From assembly GCF_000520955.1 (NCBI RefSeq), contig NZ_JACC01000003.1:62001-126000 (forward strand): a DNA stretch of 64,000 bases, given 5' to 3'. The position numbers and the translations under genes are program-made. This document shows, in pieces, positions 36,534 to 45,830 of the stretch (its first letter is position 1; the number at the start of each line of letters is the position of its first letter). Source of the stretch: Aquimarina pacifica (GTDB lineage Bacteria > Bacteroidota > Bacteroidia > Flavobacteriales > Flavobacteriaceae). The notes below the pieces were generated by a model. The model saw only the letters and a program-made list of their open reading frames with translations. It had not been told where the DNA came from and searched no databases.

Positions 36534-37433
36534 TTAGTCGACAACAGCACCTTCAGGTATTGGGATGTTTCTGTGTTTCCATCGTTTATGTGTCCATAAA
36601 TAATACTCTGGTTTTTCGCGTATTTGATTTTCTAGTAATTCAAGGTATTTTTTTACTACAAAATACTTTTCTTCTTCTTTACTGTTTTCGGTAATAGGTA
36701 TAAATCGCACCTCATAAAAACCACGTTTTACTTTTTCAACATGAAGGTATAGTACAATTGTATCAAGACGTTGTGCTAAAAATTCACCACCTAAAAAAAT
36801 AGGAACTTTAATCCCCATAAAATCCGTCCAATATTTCGCATTGTTAATTTTTGGAGACTGATCAGAGATCATACCATAGCCACATACTTTATTTTCTTGT
36901 TTGTCTTTGATAATTTGCCTCGCAACTTTACTACTTTCTAGAAGTCTTGAATCAAATCTTCCACGAATACGATGAGCTAACTGATCAAAATATTTATTTG
37001 CTATTTTTTTGTAAATACCAACACACGGATTTAAGGAAACAAGGTCGACAGCATTAGACCATTCAAAACTTCCGTAATGCCCCATCATGGTAATGATGGT
37101 TTTATTTTTTCTTTCGAATTCATGAAACTCGTCAAGATTTACTACTTTGTATCGTTTAATTAATTCTTCTTTAGAGATAGAAAGAGACCTCGTCATTTCG
37201 AGAAACATATCGCACATATGTTTATAAAAACCTCTACGAATGCGTTTAATTTCTTCTTTTGATTTTTCAGGAAAAACAAGTGTTAAGTTATCGGTAACCA
37301 CTTTTCGTCTATACCTTATGATATAATATGTCAAAATATATATACATGAGGAAAAGGCATAGAATAATCGCCAAGGAAGTTTAGAAATACCTAAAATTAT
37401 TGGGTAGGCAAGTCTATAAATTAGTAATTGCAT
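36534..37433 (-). CDS. LpxL/HtrB-like lipid acyltransferase (paralogue 1)
   Basis: The ATG at 37433 is used because the paralogue starts at the matching place (MQLLIYRL / MQLIVYRL); a TTG at 37457 only adds an 8-residue extension. The protein has 299 residues. It has one N-terminal membrane helix and the catalytic HX4E motif HYGSFE near residue 118, as in late acyltransferases of lipid A. It transfers an acyl chain from acyl-ACP to lipid A or a related lipid. It is about 50% similar to the adjacent gene by eye; the two are tandem and differ in the His-flanking loop (MMGHYGSFEW versus MAHYASYEW). Confidence 0.88.
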   Translation of the reverse strand: MQLLIYRLAYPIILGISKLPWRLFYAFSSCIYILTYYIIRYRRKVVTDNLTLVFPEKSKEEIKRIRRGFYKHMCDMFLEMTRSLSISKEELIKRYKVVNLDEFHEFERKNKTIITMMGHYGSFEWSNAVDLVSLNPCVGIYKKIANKYFDQLAHRIRGRFDSRLLESSKVARQIIKDKQENKVCGYGMISDQSPKINNAKYWTDFMGIKVPIFLGGEFLAQRLDTIVLYLHVEKVKRGFYEVRFIPITENSKEEEKYFVVKKYLELLENQIREKPEYYLWTHKRWKHRNIPIPEGAVVD

Positions 37434-37496
37434 GAATAGGGTATTAAAAGTTGACAAATATAAACTTATTTGTTCGCTTACTATGTGAAGATATTC

Positions 37497-38396
37497 TTAA
37501 TCTACAGTTGCTCCTTCAGGAATTGTTGCATTGCGATGTTTCCATCTTTTATGAGACCATAAGTAGTATTGTGGATTTTTTCGAATCTGGTTTTCGATTT
37601 GTTTGAGGTATTCTTTTACAATCCAATTGGGATCTTTATTTTGGGCCTCTTCTGTTATTGTTTCTAGAGTAGCTTCATAATATCCTCTTTTCACTTTTTC
37701 TACACGCAAATAATAGGTGCTTAACCCTAGTCTACTAGATAGTACTGCTGCACCAATAAAAGCAGGAACTTTAATTCCCATAAAATCTGTCCAATACATA
37801 GCCTTGTTTATTTTGGGTGATTGATCAGCAGCAATACCATAAAGAAAGAGTCCGTCTCGGGTTTGGTCTTTCGTTATTTCTTCCATTGTTTCTTTTGTTG
37901 TAATCACACGTGATCCAAAACGAGCACGTATTCTAAGCACCAATCTATCAAAATATTTATTACCAATTGGTTTATAGATACCCACAGCTTGAAAACCTGT
38001 TTGGATATCGATTACATTAGCCCATTCATAACTGGCATAATGAGCCATTAGAATCATTATATTTCCTCCTTTGTCTTCTAGTTTATGAAATTTATCAAGA
38101 TTAGTAACGCGAAAACGCTTTTTCATTTCATCATTAGAAATTGAAATCGATTTAATCATTTCTAAAAACATATCGCACATATGCTTGTAAAAATACTTTC
38201 TGATCTTTTTTATTTCGCCAGAAGATTTTTCGGGAAACACCAAGGTTAGGTTTTCTAACACTGTTTTTTTTCTATAACCAATACAATAATAAAGAAGGAG
38301 ATATATTCCGGTAGAAAAAGCATAGAATAAAGGCCACGGTAACTTAGAGATCGTCCATAATAATGGATAAACGAGTCGATAAACAATCAATTGCAT
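37497..38396 (-). CDS. LpxL/HtrB-like lipid acyltransferase (paralogue 2)
   Basis: The ATG at 38396 is used; the upstream GTG at 38408 adds only four residues. The protein has 299 residues, with the same architecture as paralogue 1: N-terminal hydrophobic helix, HYASYE (HX4E) motif, then ADQSPK and WTDFMGIKVP blocks typical of LpxL/MsbB relatives. The pair suggests duplication followed by specialisation for a second acyl position or acyl length; a single lpxL-like gene is more common in Bacteroidota. The two start-to-stop gap is about 60 bases on the same strand, so they may be co-transcribed. Confidence 0.88.
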   Translation of the reverse strand: MQLIVYRLVYPLLWTISKLPWPLFYAFSTGIYLLLYYCIGYRKKTVLENLTLVFPEKSSGEIKKIRKYFYKHMCDMFLEMIKSISISNDEMKKRFRVTNLDKFHKLEDKGGNIMILMAHYASYEWANVIDIQTGFQAVGIYKPIGNKYFDRLVLRIRARFGSRVITTKETMEEITKDQTRDGLFLYGIAADQSPKINKAMYWTDFMGIKVPAFIGAAVLSSRLGLSTYYLRVEKVKRGYYEATLETITEEAQNKDPNWIVKEYLKQIENQIRKNPQYYLWSHKRWKHRNATIPEGATVD

Positions 38397-38578
38397 AGAA
38401 AAACACACATTAATTTGCGAAAATACAGGTTATTTTATCAAAAAGCATTCTATTACCTAATAAAAAAGATATGCAGCTAATTATCATCTACAATAGGTGT
38501 TACCATATCGTTTTTGAGTACTGATTTTTTACACATTTGTTTCTAGTTGATCTATGAGGTGATTTTTATGATATATGG

Positions 38579-38586
38579 TATATTTG
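38579..38586 (+). promoter_or_regulatory. -7 promoter box TATATTTG before rhomboid gene
   Basis: This is an exact TAnnTTTG match 18 bases before the ATG at 38605. A well-placed TTG element was not found. Confidence 0.5.
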
Positions 38587-38604
38587 AGTCAAAATTTTAA
38601 TTAG

Positions 38605-39255
38605 ATGGGGAAACTGGATATTATTATCATCGTTCTGATTGGTGCCAATATTGTAATATCATTAAAAGGGTTTAAGGATTTTTCTTTTGTAGAGAAATAC
38701 AAGTTTAATATAGGAGGTATTCGCAGAGGTGAACAGATACGTATGCTCAGTTCTGGCTTTTTACATGCAGATATGGGGCATTTATTCTTTAATATGCTGA
38801 CATTATACTTTTTTGCACCCGTAGTTCTTGGTTTTTTTGGGCCGATAAAATTTTTGGTTGTTTATTTTGGAAGTTTATTAGTGGGAAGTTTATTTTCCTT
38901 ATATTTTCATAAAGATGAATACCATTACAGTGCACTAGGGGCGAGTGGGGCTGTTTCGGGGATTATATATGCGGCTATCCTTTTTAGACCTGAGATGAGT
39001 TTATATTTAATGTTTATCCCCATTCCTATTCCTGCATATGTATTTGGTATTGGATATTTGTTATATTCTATTTTTGGCATGAAGAACCGTATGGGAAACA
39101 TTGGACATGATGCACATTTTGGTGGTGCAGTGGGAGGGTACGTGATAACATTAATTTTGGCTCCATGGTTATTTCAGCAAAATCTATTAATGATTATATT
39201 GTTAGCTATTCCTATTATTATTCTTTTTGTAATGCAAAAATTAGGAAAGCTTTAA
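38605..39255 (+). CDS. Rhomboid-family intramembrane serine protease
   Basis: This 216-residue polytopic protein has about six transmembrane helices. The catalytic serine is Ser114 in GASG (112-115) and the His partner His171 in HDAHFGG. HADMGHLFFNML (54-65) is the conserved HxxxxHxxxN block. Rhomboids cleave single-pass membrane substrates within the bilayer; a substrate is not deducible. A monocistronic unit, flanked by divergent acyltransferase and convergent MBL genes. Confidence 0.92.
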   Translation: MGKLDIIIIVLIGANIVISLKGFKDFSFVEKYKFNIGGIRRGEQIRMLSSGFLHADMGHLFFNMLTLYFFAPVVLGFFGPIKFLVVYFGSLLVGSLFSLYFHKDEYHYSALGASGAVSGIIYAAILFRPEMSLYLMFIPIPIPAYVFGIGYLLYSIFGMKNRMGNIGHDAHFGGAVGGYVITLILAPWLFQQNLLMIILLAIPIIILFVMQKLGKL

Positions 39256-39334
39256 TATCAAGTTGGCCGTTTTCAAATGGATAAAAAAATGCTCTAAAGG
39301 CAACCATTGTTTTTTTATTTAGATAGCCAATAAA

Positions 39335-40132
39335 TTATTTCTTGTTGGGGTACCATTCTAGTTGCACCACCTCTATAGTAGGGTCTTTGGCTACAAGTTT
39401 CTTAAATTTAGAAACATCACTGAGTCCTTCGGTACCACGATAGTGATAAGGAAATACTTGTTTGGGTTTAAAATCTAGTACGGCATCGGCAGCACGTTCT
39501 ACCGTCATTGTGTAAGGCAAATTCATACATACAAAAGCCATATCTATGTTCTTTAAGGCTCTCATTTCAGAAATATCCTCGGTATCTCCAGAAAAATAGA
39601 CTCTTTTCTGACCTAAATTAAGCACATAGCCATTTCCTCTGCCTTTACTGTGGTATTTTAATGCTTCTTCTCTAAGATTATACATTGGTATAGCTTCGAT
39701 AGGTATTCCTTGAACCTCTTTGGTTTCACCATTATTAAGTATAACCAGTTTGTCTGTATAGCTTGCGGGGAGTTTTTCTGCCACAGCTTGAGGAACAATA
39801 ATTTCTGCTTTTGCTAAGTCTAGGCTGTCTAAGGTATCAATATTCATATGATCTCCATGAATATCTGTGATAAGTACTATGTTGGCTGGTTTTTTGCCTT
39901 TGAAAGCTTTCATCCCACCGTTCGGATCTATATATATTATTTTCCCTTTCCATTCTAAAATAGTAGTAGCATGCTCTATAGGATCAATACTAATGTCTGT
40001 TTCAACTATATTTTTTTCTATTTCAGTTTCTATTGTTGCATTATCATTATTTCCGGTTTCCTCTTTTTTTTGAGATTTACAATTGATAAAAACAAAACAT
40101 AGCAGAAGCGTATATAAGAAATAGTTTTTCAT
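39335..40132 (-). CDS. MBL-fold metallo-hydrolase lipoprotein (UlaG-like)
   Basis: This 265-residue exported protein has its lipobox at Cys19 (VFINC). The metallo-beta-lactamase fold is shown by the metal motif ITDIHGDHMN (HxHGDH-like, near residue 90), HSKGRGNGYV, and YFSGDTEDI (near 175-183), plus a final histidine in FPYHYRG. It resembles the UlaG/L-ascorbate lactonase-like group. The natural substrate is unknown. It is followed on the same strand, 170 bases upstream, by the TauE gene, but a shared function is not evident. Confidence 0.87.
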   Translation of the reverse strand: MKNYFLYTLLLCFVFINCKSQKKEETGNNDNATIETEIEKNIVETDISIDPIEHATTILEWKGKIIYIDPNGGMKAFKGKKPANIVLITDIHGDHMNIDTLDSLDLAKAEIIVPQAVAEKLPASYTDKLVILNNGETKEVQGIPIEAIPMYNLREEALKYHSKGRGNGYVLNLGQKRVYFSGDTEDISEMRALKNIDMAFVCMNLPYTMTVERAADAVLDFKPKQVFPYHYRGTEGLSDVSKFKKLVAKDPTIEVVQLEWYPNKK

Positions 40133-40301
40133 GAGAAAATAGTTTTTGTGATTAACAAGATCATAAGGTACGCATAATGGAGGAGAAATTTTATAACGAA
40201 ATTCTAAAGACTAGATATATTACACACATGATAAGGTAAAAATAATAGTATAGTTACTGAAATTAACGGTTACGCTGGGCATTTTGAGATTTTATTTGGT
40301 C

Positions 40302-41057
40302 TTAGTTCGCAATCCATAACTTAATCGCCATTGCAATAACCATAATAACAAGGAAAACCTTTACCAATCCATCTCCTTTTTTTACCGACCATCTACTTGC
40401 GATCCAGCCACCGGTTGCATTTCCTAAAGCGAGAACAAGACCATATACATAGTCAATTTGTTGGTTATAAGCAAAAATGGCCAGTGCACCGATAGTGTAT
40501 ATTAGCACGACTAATACTTTTATAGCATTTGACTTAACAAGGCTCAAATAATTAATAGATGTAAGCGCTAGAAGAATAAATATACCTACACCGGCTTGAA
40601 TAAATCCACCATAAATACCAATGAAGAAAAAAGTAACTATTGATATCCAAAGGTGCTTCTTTTTTGTTCTTTCTACGAGATCGGCTATATTAACTTTGGG
40701 TTTGAAAACCATAAAAAACACAACCAGTACCATTACGATAGCAAGAATTTTATTAAAAGTCTCACCTTTTATATCAACGGCAATAGAAGCACCTATCAAG
40801 GAACCGACTAAGGCAGATATTCCTAGATAAACTCCAAATCGACTGGGTTTGATTCCTTTACTTTTAAAACCAGCAACAGAGGTTATGCACTGAATAAAGA
40901 TACCGATTCGATTTGTTCCATTGGCAACGGCAGGAGGTAATCCTAAAAAAATAAGCATAGGCAATGTTAATAGAGAACCACCACCAGCAATGGTATTGAT
41001 TACACCAGCAATAAAACCAATAATAGCCAAAACAGGTATAAATATGCTTTCGTTCAT
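40302..41057 (-). CDS. TauE/SafE-family sulfite/anion exporter
   Basis: This 251-residue inner-membrane protein has about seven to eight helices. The two repeated TauE/SafE units are visible: GFIAGVINTIAGGGSLLTLP at the N-terminus and GIYGGFIQAGVGIFILLAL in the middle. The family exports sulfite, sulfoacetate or related organic anions, or imports in some cases; the substrate is not deducible. A SulP transporter 1.4 kb away also moves anions. Confidence 0.9.
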   Translation of the reverse strand: MNESIFIPVLAIIGFIAGVINTIAGGGSLLTLPMLIFLGLPPAVANGTNRIGIFIQCITSVAGFKSKGIKPSRFGVYLGISALVGSLIGASIAVDIKGETFNKILAIVMVLVVFFMVFKPKVNIADLVERTKKKHLWISIVTFFFIGIYGGFIQAGVGIFILLALTSINYLSLVKSNAIKVLVVLIYTIGALAIFAYNQQIDYVYGLVLALGNATGGWIASRWSVKKGDGLVKVFLVIMVIAMAIKLWIAN

Positions 41058-41518
41058 TTTTTTGGAATAAAATATAATAAGAAAGAATAAAAGTAATAAA
41101 TCTATAGGTTAGTATATCACATATTGATCTAATTAATGGATTAAAGTGATTTTTTGCTAAAGTTATGTGGCTATTTTTTTGAAATCATCATTTTTTCGGA
41201 GATAAAAATTCAATAATGTTATTAATTTTCACTTTTATGACTGTTTTTGTCTTAATTAAATGTGTTTTATATCGATAAAATGAGCGTTTGGTCGAAAAGT
41301 TTATTTTTTTAAAAAAAATTAATTAACTATGGTTTTACCATAATTAAAGTATGTGTAAAACTTAGTAAATACAAGGGGTTAGAGAATGTTTTGTTTGAGT
41401 GTTTTTTTGGGATAATTGTTGTAATAATCTAATAAACAAGGGGTTTAGGTTTAGTTATTCGTATTTTTTTAACAAAATTTTTGTTAATTTAGCATTGTAA
41501 CTAAAAAACCCCAAAATC
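41058..41518. other. Spacer upstream of PL7 lyase with inverted repeat
   Basis: 461 bases without a coding-like frame. The notable element is an inverted repeat at 41323-41347. The last 60 bases are A/T rich and precede the ATG at 41519. Confidence 0.5.
41323..41347. promoter_or_regulatory. Hyphenated inverted repeat upstream of PL7 lyase
   Basis: TTAACTATGGT and ACCATAATTAA (one mismatch in 11) flank TTT, about 172 bases before the ATG at 41519. The TGGTnnnACCA core resembles GntR-type operators; the lyase at 29436 has a TTGGTnnACCAA site. Confidence 0.45.
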
Positions 41519-42304
41519 ATGAAAACTACTACTACTATATTAAAATCATTATTTTTTTCCTGTATTATTGTTGCGTTTGTTGGATGTTCTAAAGATGAAA
41601 TTTCTGATATTGATTCTACAGAGGATTTAACCAGTAAAACTACTTCTGGAGGTAGTTGTTCGTCAGCTGTTAATTTCAGTGACCTTGTAGTTGAAACTTC
41701 TTGGGATTCGGGAGATAAAGATGATAGAGATACATACGGTGCCTGCGGTGTAGATGGAGAGCCTTGGATGGATAGGTATTCTGACAACAGAGTTATGATG
41801 AAATGCTTAGTAGGTGATGGACACCGTACAGAGTTAAAAGAAGAAACAGGTGATGAAGCGAACTTAACAAAGTATAAGAAAATGGTATTTACGGCAAAAT
41901 ATACTAGTCTCCCTAGTCATGGTGTAACTATTGCACAGATTCATAACAGAGCAAATAACATTAAAAGACCTTGGTTAAGACTTTATATTGATAGCGATAG
42001 AAAATTTAAAATTAAGGAAACTGAAACAAATCCAACAGGAAGCAGCTCTGATTATGAAACATATACCGGTATGAAATATGCCTCTAATGGGGAGGTAACT
42101 ATTACAATTTGGACGGGTCTTAGTGGCCAAGAAAAGGCAAAAATTAGAGTTGATTATGATGGAGATAGATTCGAAGAGACTATATACCCAACTAGTGCGT
42201 GGAACAATTATGATGATGACTTTTACTTAAAAGCTGGAGTATATACTGAAGGTGATGATAAGACAGCAACCGTAAAGTATAGTGCTTTTAGTATTAAGCA
42301 TTAA
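41519..42304 (+). CDS. PL7-type alginate lyase, lipoprotein
   Basis: This 261-residue exported lipoprotein (Cys23) has the three PL7-superfamily blocks: RTEL at 103-106, QIH at 140-142 and YLKAGVYTE at 236-244, where the canonical third motif is YxKxGxYxQ. The beta jelly-roll cleaves alginate by beta-elimination. A Glu in place of the final Gln is a variation; other uronate polymers cannot be excluded. It has its own terminator 130 bases after the stop, and an inverted repeat upstream. Confidence 0.88.
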   Translation: MKTTTTILKSLFFSCIIVAFVGCSKDEISDIDSTEDLTSKTTSGGSCSSAVNFSDLVVETSWDSGDKDDRDTYGACGVDGEPWMDRYSDNRVMMKCLVGDGHRTELKEETGDEANLTKYKKMVFTAKYTSLPSHGVTIAQIHNRANNIKRPWLRLYIDSDRKFKIKETETNPTGSSSDYETYTGMKYASNGEVTITIWTGLSGQEKAKIRVDYDGDRFEETIYPTSAWNNYDDDFYLKAGVYTEGDDKTATVKYSAFSIKH

Positions 42305-42432
42305 TAATCTTAGTAATAATTCTTAAAAATATTATAGCCTATTAATAGAAAATACTTGGTAGTTGTTTAAGGTGTATTGTTTAAGCCGTTATGTTATTGT
42401 TTATCAGTTTTTACATCTTAGATAGAATTGTT

Positions 42433-42467
42433 AAGCTCATTGTATGTACTCAATGAGCTTTTCTTTT
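42433..42467 (+). terminator. Rho-independent terminator of PL7 lyase
   Basis: A perfect 10-base stem AAGCTCATTG (42433-42442) with CAATGAGCTT (42451-42460) and an 8-base loop is followed by T-rich sequence. It lies inside the longest open frame of the next gene and so argues against a start before it. Confidence 0.8.
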
Positions 42468-42553
42468 ATCGAAAGTATTTTAACGTTTTAAAAGCTATAT
42501 TTTTTGTAAATACATTAATTAAGAATTCTTTCTGGTGTAAGCTCATAAAGTGT

Positions 42554-42565
42554 TGTAAATTTACA
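42554..42565 (+). promoter_or_regulatory. Palindrome TGTAAATTTACA with -7-like box before SulP start
   Basis: A perfect 12-base palindrome containing TAAATTTA, one base from the TAnnTTTG box. It may be a promoter and/or operator for the SulP gene. Confidence 0.35.
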
Positions 42566-42577
42566 GAGCAAATCAAA

Positions 42578-44341
42578 ATTAAAGTTAACGTTAAAACAAT
42601 CTACAAAATAATTCCGTTTCTTAAGGTTTTTAAAAATAAGGAGTATAACGCTTCTGTTTTTAGATCTGATAGTATAGCAGGTATTACTGTGGGTGTAGTG
42701 CTTATACCACAGGCCATTGCATATGCTCTTTTAATGGGGGTTCCTCCAATTTATGGGTTATATGCCTGCTTGGCTCCATTGCTTCTATATTCTTTTTTTG
42801 GCACATCTAGACAATTAAGTATAGGCCCTGTAGCTGTAACTGCTATTTTAGTAATGAGTGGTGTAAGTCAACTTGCTACTCCGTTTACAGAAGAATTTAC
42901 ACAATTGGTTTTGTTTATGGGGTTTTTGATAGGTCTTGTTCAGATCTTAATGAGTGTGCTAAGAATGGGGTTTCTAGTAAATCTTATTTCTCAGCCTGTT
43001 ATTTCTGGTTTTATCTCAGCGGCTGCGATTATTATTATCGTTTCTCAATTAAAAGGAGCATTAGGCATTGATATTCCGATTTTTGAGCATTCATATCAAA
43101 CAGTGTGGTATGCGATTACTAATTTTTCTGAAGTAAATTGGATTACTTTGGGCATTTGTGTTGGGTCTATTATCGTAATAAATATTTTAAAAAGGTGGAA
43201 GCGATCTTTTCCTGGAGCATTGACCGTATTAGTAATTACCACATTAGTATCTTATTTTTTTAATCTTACCTCTAAAGGAGTTTCGGTTATTAGGGATGTT
43301 CCTAGCGGACTGCCTAAATTTAGTATTCCAGAAATGAGTTATGATACAATGGTCATTCTTATCCCCTCTGTAGTAACTGTTACATTTATTGGGTTTGTAG
43401 GAAGTATTGGTATTGCTAAATCAATGGAAATGAAAAACAGGGATCATACCATTCGACCAAATCAAGAATTATTTGCGCTAGGAATAGCCAAAGTTATAGG
43501 TTCCTTTTTTCTTGCTGTTCCTTCATCGGGAAGTTATAGTCGAACTGCAATTAATGATGAGGCGGGCGGTAAGACTACGGTGTCATCATTGGTAGCCGTA
43601 GTAATGGTTGTACTATCACTTTTATTTCTAACAAAATTTTTCTACCATATACCTAAATCAACACTTGCGGCGATTATATTGGTTTCGGTGTTTGGTTTAA
43701 TTAATTATAGTGAAGCCAAATATCTTTTTAGTGTGAGAAGAAGAGATTTTGTGGTAATGATTATTACTTTTTTTGGCACACTGGTATTTGGGGTCGAGAA
43801 TGGTATTTTTATTGGGGTATTACTTTCTTTTGTTTTTCTTCAGTATTATAGTGCACGTCCGCATATTGCTGAGCTGGTCAATATACCCGAAACAGAATAC
43901 TACAGAAATATAAATAGATTCCCTGATGCGGTACAGTCAGAATTATATCTTATTATTAGATTTGACAACCAATTGTATTTTGGTAATTCAGGCTATTTTA
44001 AAGATGCAATTTTGGGATTTGTGTCGAAACGAGATAAGGTTCCAAAATTTTTGATTCTCGATAATACTAATATGCATGATATAGATAGTACAGGTTTACA
44101 TGTATTAGAAGATATTCAGCAATATCTCGAAGGTTTAAATGTTCAACTTCTGATGGTAGGAACTATTGGTCCTGTTAGAGACTTTATGAAAAGATCAGGT
44201 TTTACAGATAAATTAGGTGTTGACCATTATTTCTTAACAATTACAGATGCTGTTGATTATGCAGATAACAAAAAGGTGGTAAAAGAAAGTCATAGTGCTG
44301 CAGTACAGTTTAATAAAAAGAGAAGATCATTTCTAGATTAA
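42578..44341 (+). CDS. SulP-family inorganic anion transporter
   Basis: This is a SulP/SLC26-type transporter of about 587 residues from the proposed start. The open frame reaches back to a TTG at 42428, but that includes the terminator of the preceding gene, and no ATG, GTG or TTG occurs between 42461 and the first transmembrane helix. An ATT at 42578 would give the usual family N-terminus (KIIPFLKVF). The first-repeat signature GVVLIPQAIAYALL and GLYACLAPLLLYSFFG are clear; about 10-12 helices follow, and the C-terminal STAS domain (near 490-600 of the long frame) has DNTNMHDIDSTGLHVLE. It moves sulfate, bicarbonate or another anion. Its stop overlaps the convergent gene's stop by 4 bases. 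Confidence 0.88.
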   Translation: MKVNVKTIYKIIPFLKVFKNKEYNASVFRSDSIAGITVGVVLIPQAIAYALLMGVPPIYGLYACLAPLLLYSFFGTSRQLSIGPVAVTAILVMSGVSQLATPFTEEFTQLVLFMGFLIGLVQILMSVLRMGFLVNLISQPVISGFISAAAIIIIVSQLKGALGIDIPIFEHSYQTVWYAITNFSEVNWITLGICVGSIIVINILKRWKRSFPGALTVLVITTLVSYFFNLTSKGVSVIRDVPSGLPKFSIPEMSYDTMVILIPSVVTVTFIGFVGSIGIAKSMEMKNRDHTIRPNQELFALGIAKVIGSFFLAVPSSGSYSRTAINDEAGGKTTVSSLVAVVMVVLSLLFLTKFFYHIPKSTLAAIILVSVFGLINYSEAKYLFSVRRRDFVVMIITFFGTLVFGVENGIFIGVLLSFVFLQYYSARPHIAELVNIPETEYYRNINRFPDAVQSELYLIIRFDNQLYFGNSGYFKDAILGFVSKRDKVPKFLILDNTNMHDIDSTGLHVLEDIQQYLEGLNVQLLMVGTIGPVRDFMKRSGFTDKLGVDHYFLTITDAVDYADNKKVVKESHSAAVQFNKKRRSFLD

Positions 44342-45303
44342 TCATCTTCGTAAATGAAGAGCTTTAATCCCATTCCGTAATTCGTATTGTTATTTTTTAT
44401 AAGATTATTACTTTTGCTATACTCGTTATCAAATCGTTGCCAATTTCTGTTTTTGTAAAATATTCTTCGAGTAAAAGTTCTATAGTTGCTAATTTTATCA
44501 GTAAAAGGAAGCAGTGGTCTAAAAGTAGTAGATACTTTTACGATACCTTTTCTTGTCTCAATTTGACTATATTTTTTCGTTTGTTGTAACTTCCCATCAG
44601 GATCTGTATATCCTAATACTTGGATAGATATAAAAATTCCTTCTTGAGGGATAAATACTTTATACTCTGAAATATCTAATTCAAAATTAGATTTATCTTT
44701 TTCTGTTACTTCAAAAATAATATCATCATATGATAAACGTTTTCCTGGGACGCCATTACTATTACTATAAAATTGCATTTTAAATAATGTAGAAAAGGAT
44801 TGTATTTTCTTAGCGTTTTGATTAGAAGATTCTACTTTTATGGGTAAATAGACAGATGCAATTTTAGTAGATTTTTGGCTTGTTTTCGAAAAAAAAACCG
44901 CTATTTCTGACTCTACGGTAGGTAACCAACTTTTGAAATAGTCATTATGTACTTCTGAAGCTATTTTTTTGGTTTTATACTTTCTTTTCTTTTCTGCTGT
45001 AATGATTACTTCTTTAAGTTCTGCTACATTCTGAACCAATATTATTTTTTTGGGTAAAGAGGATGTAGCTAAAGCGAGTTCCTTATGTCCAACAGATGAT
45101 ACATATAATGAGTCAATATCGGGGTACCATTTTTTTGAAAACCTAAAAGTACCTTCTGCATCAGCAAAAGTTCCGTTTCCATTTCCAAATGAAATTGTAG
45201 CATATGAGATAGGGGTGTTCTCTATAGAATCATATACGGTATAAGTTTGAGAATAGATAATATGTGTAAAAAAAAGGAGTAATTTGGGAAACAGCCTTTT
45301 CAT
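44338..45303 (-). CDS. Secreted carboxypeptidase-regulatory-like domain protein
   Basis: This 321-residue exported protein has a signal peptide ending near HIIYSQ (residue 19). Residues 20-95 are a CarboxypepD_reg-like beta domain (TPISYATISFGNGNGTFADAEG), as in TonB-dependent outer membrane proteins, but no beta-barrel or TonB plug follows. The rest is a mixed beta-rich region with a VGHKELAL turn and lysine-rich motifs. The family is common in Bacteroidota; a cell-surface adhesion or carbohydrate-related function is possible, none is shown. Its stop overlaps that of the convergent SulP gene. Confidence 0.75.
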   Translation of the reverse strand: MKRLFPKLLLFFTHIIYSQTYTVYDSIENTPISYATISFGNGNGTFADAEGTFRFSKKWYPDIDSLYVSSVGHKELALATSSLPKKIILVQNVAELKEVIITAEKKRKYKTKKIASEVHNDYFKSWLPTVESEIAVFFSKTSQKSTKIASVYLPIKVESSNQNAKKIQSFSTLFKMQFYSNSNGVPGKRLSYDDIIFEVTEKDKSNFELDISEYKVFIPQEGIFISIQVLGYTDPDGKLQQTKKYSQIETRKGIVKVSTTFRPLLPFTDKISNYRTFTRRIFYKNRNWQRFDNEYSKSNNLIKNNNTNYGMGLKLFIYEDD

Positions 45304-45641
45304 AGTTTTGGTTGTAGATTAAGTAACTAAAGTAATAAAATATATTAATATCATACCATTATCATGCCAAATGAGAGGATTGAAGAGGCTTTACTTTCTG
45401 TTTTAAAATATTTTCTATTTAGTTAATTGTCTTATTAATAGTTGTTTATTTGTTTTTTTTGAAAATCACCTCTTTCTTTTGGTGTCATATATTAATTAAG
45501 CTTTTCTATTTTATTAGATAGTTAGTATTAACAAGTACCTCCAATTTTTATTGTTTATGAAATGCTTAAATAACTAAAGAATATTAACAATAAAAAGGGG
45601 TATTCCTTTCGTGCAAACACCTTAAAGTGTATTGTTTTGAC
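45304..45641. other. Spacer without gene
   Basis: About 340 bases between divergent genes with no coding-like frame. Confidence 0.4.
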
Positions 45642-45649
45642 TACTTTTG
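45642..45649 (+). promoter_or_regulatory. -7 promoter box TACTTTTG
   Basis: An exact TAnnTTTG match on the plus strand, 233 bases before the EamA gene start. Transcription from here would produce a long leader containing the small ORF at 45750. Confidence 0.5.
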
Positions 45650-45749
45650 CGACCTTAAAAGTATTTTGCACAAGAAATCAATTATTGAGTCTTATCAAAT
45701 ACGTGTTTTTTTGTGTTAAATAAGCATTGCCCTTAGGTTAAAAAGCAAA

Positions 45750-45830
45750 ATGGTACTCGTATATGGCCATATTGTTAAAGTGAAATTGGCTATCAAGTTT
45801 TCAAATGTTCTCAATAGTACAGGACCTTGA
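45750..45830 (+). CDS. Possible 26-residue leader peptide upstream of DMT transporter
   Basis: ATG-initiated short frame with a natural stop, 51 bases before the EamA ORF. The amino acid make-up (MVLVYGHIVKVKLAIKFSN...) is not low-complexity. It could be a regulatory leader or a chance frame; no family is recognised. Confidence 0.25.
   Translation: MVLVYGHIVKVKLAIKFSNVLNSTGP

Noticed and set aside
37434-37457. TTG start of the first acyltransferase
   Set aside because: The paralogue starts at the equivalent ATG, so the 8-residue extension is unlikely.
42428-42577. TTG at 42428 as start of the SulP gene
   Set aside because: The frame would cover a perfect rho-independent terminator of the preceding gene.
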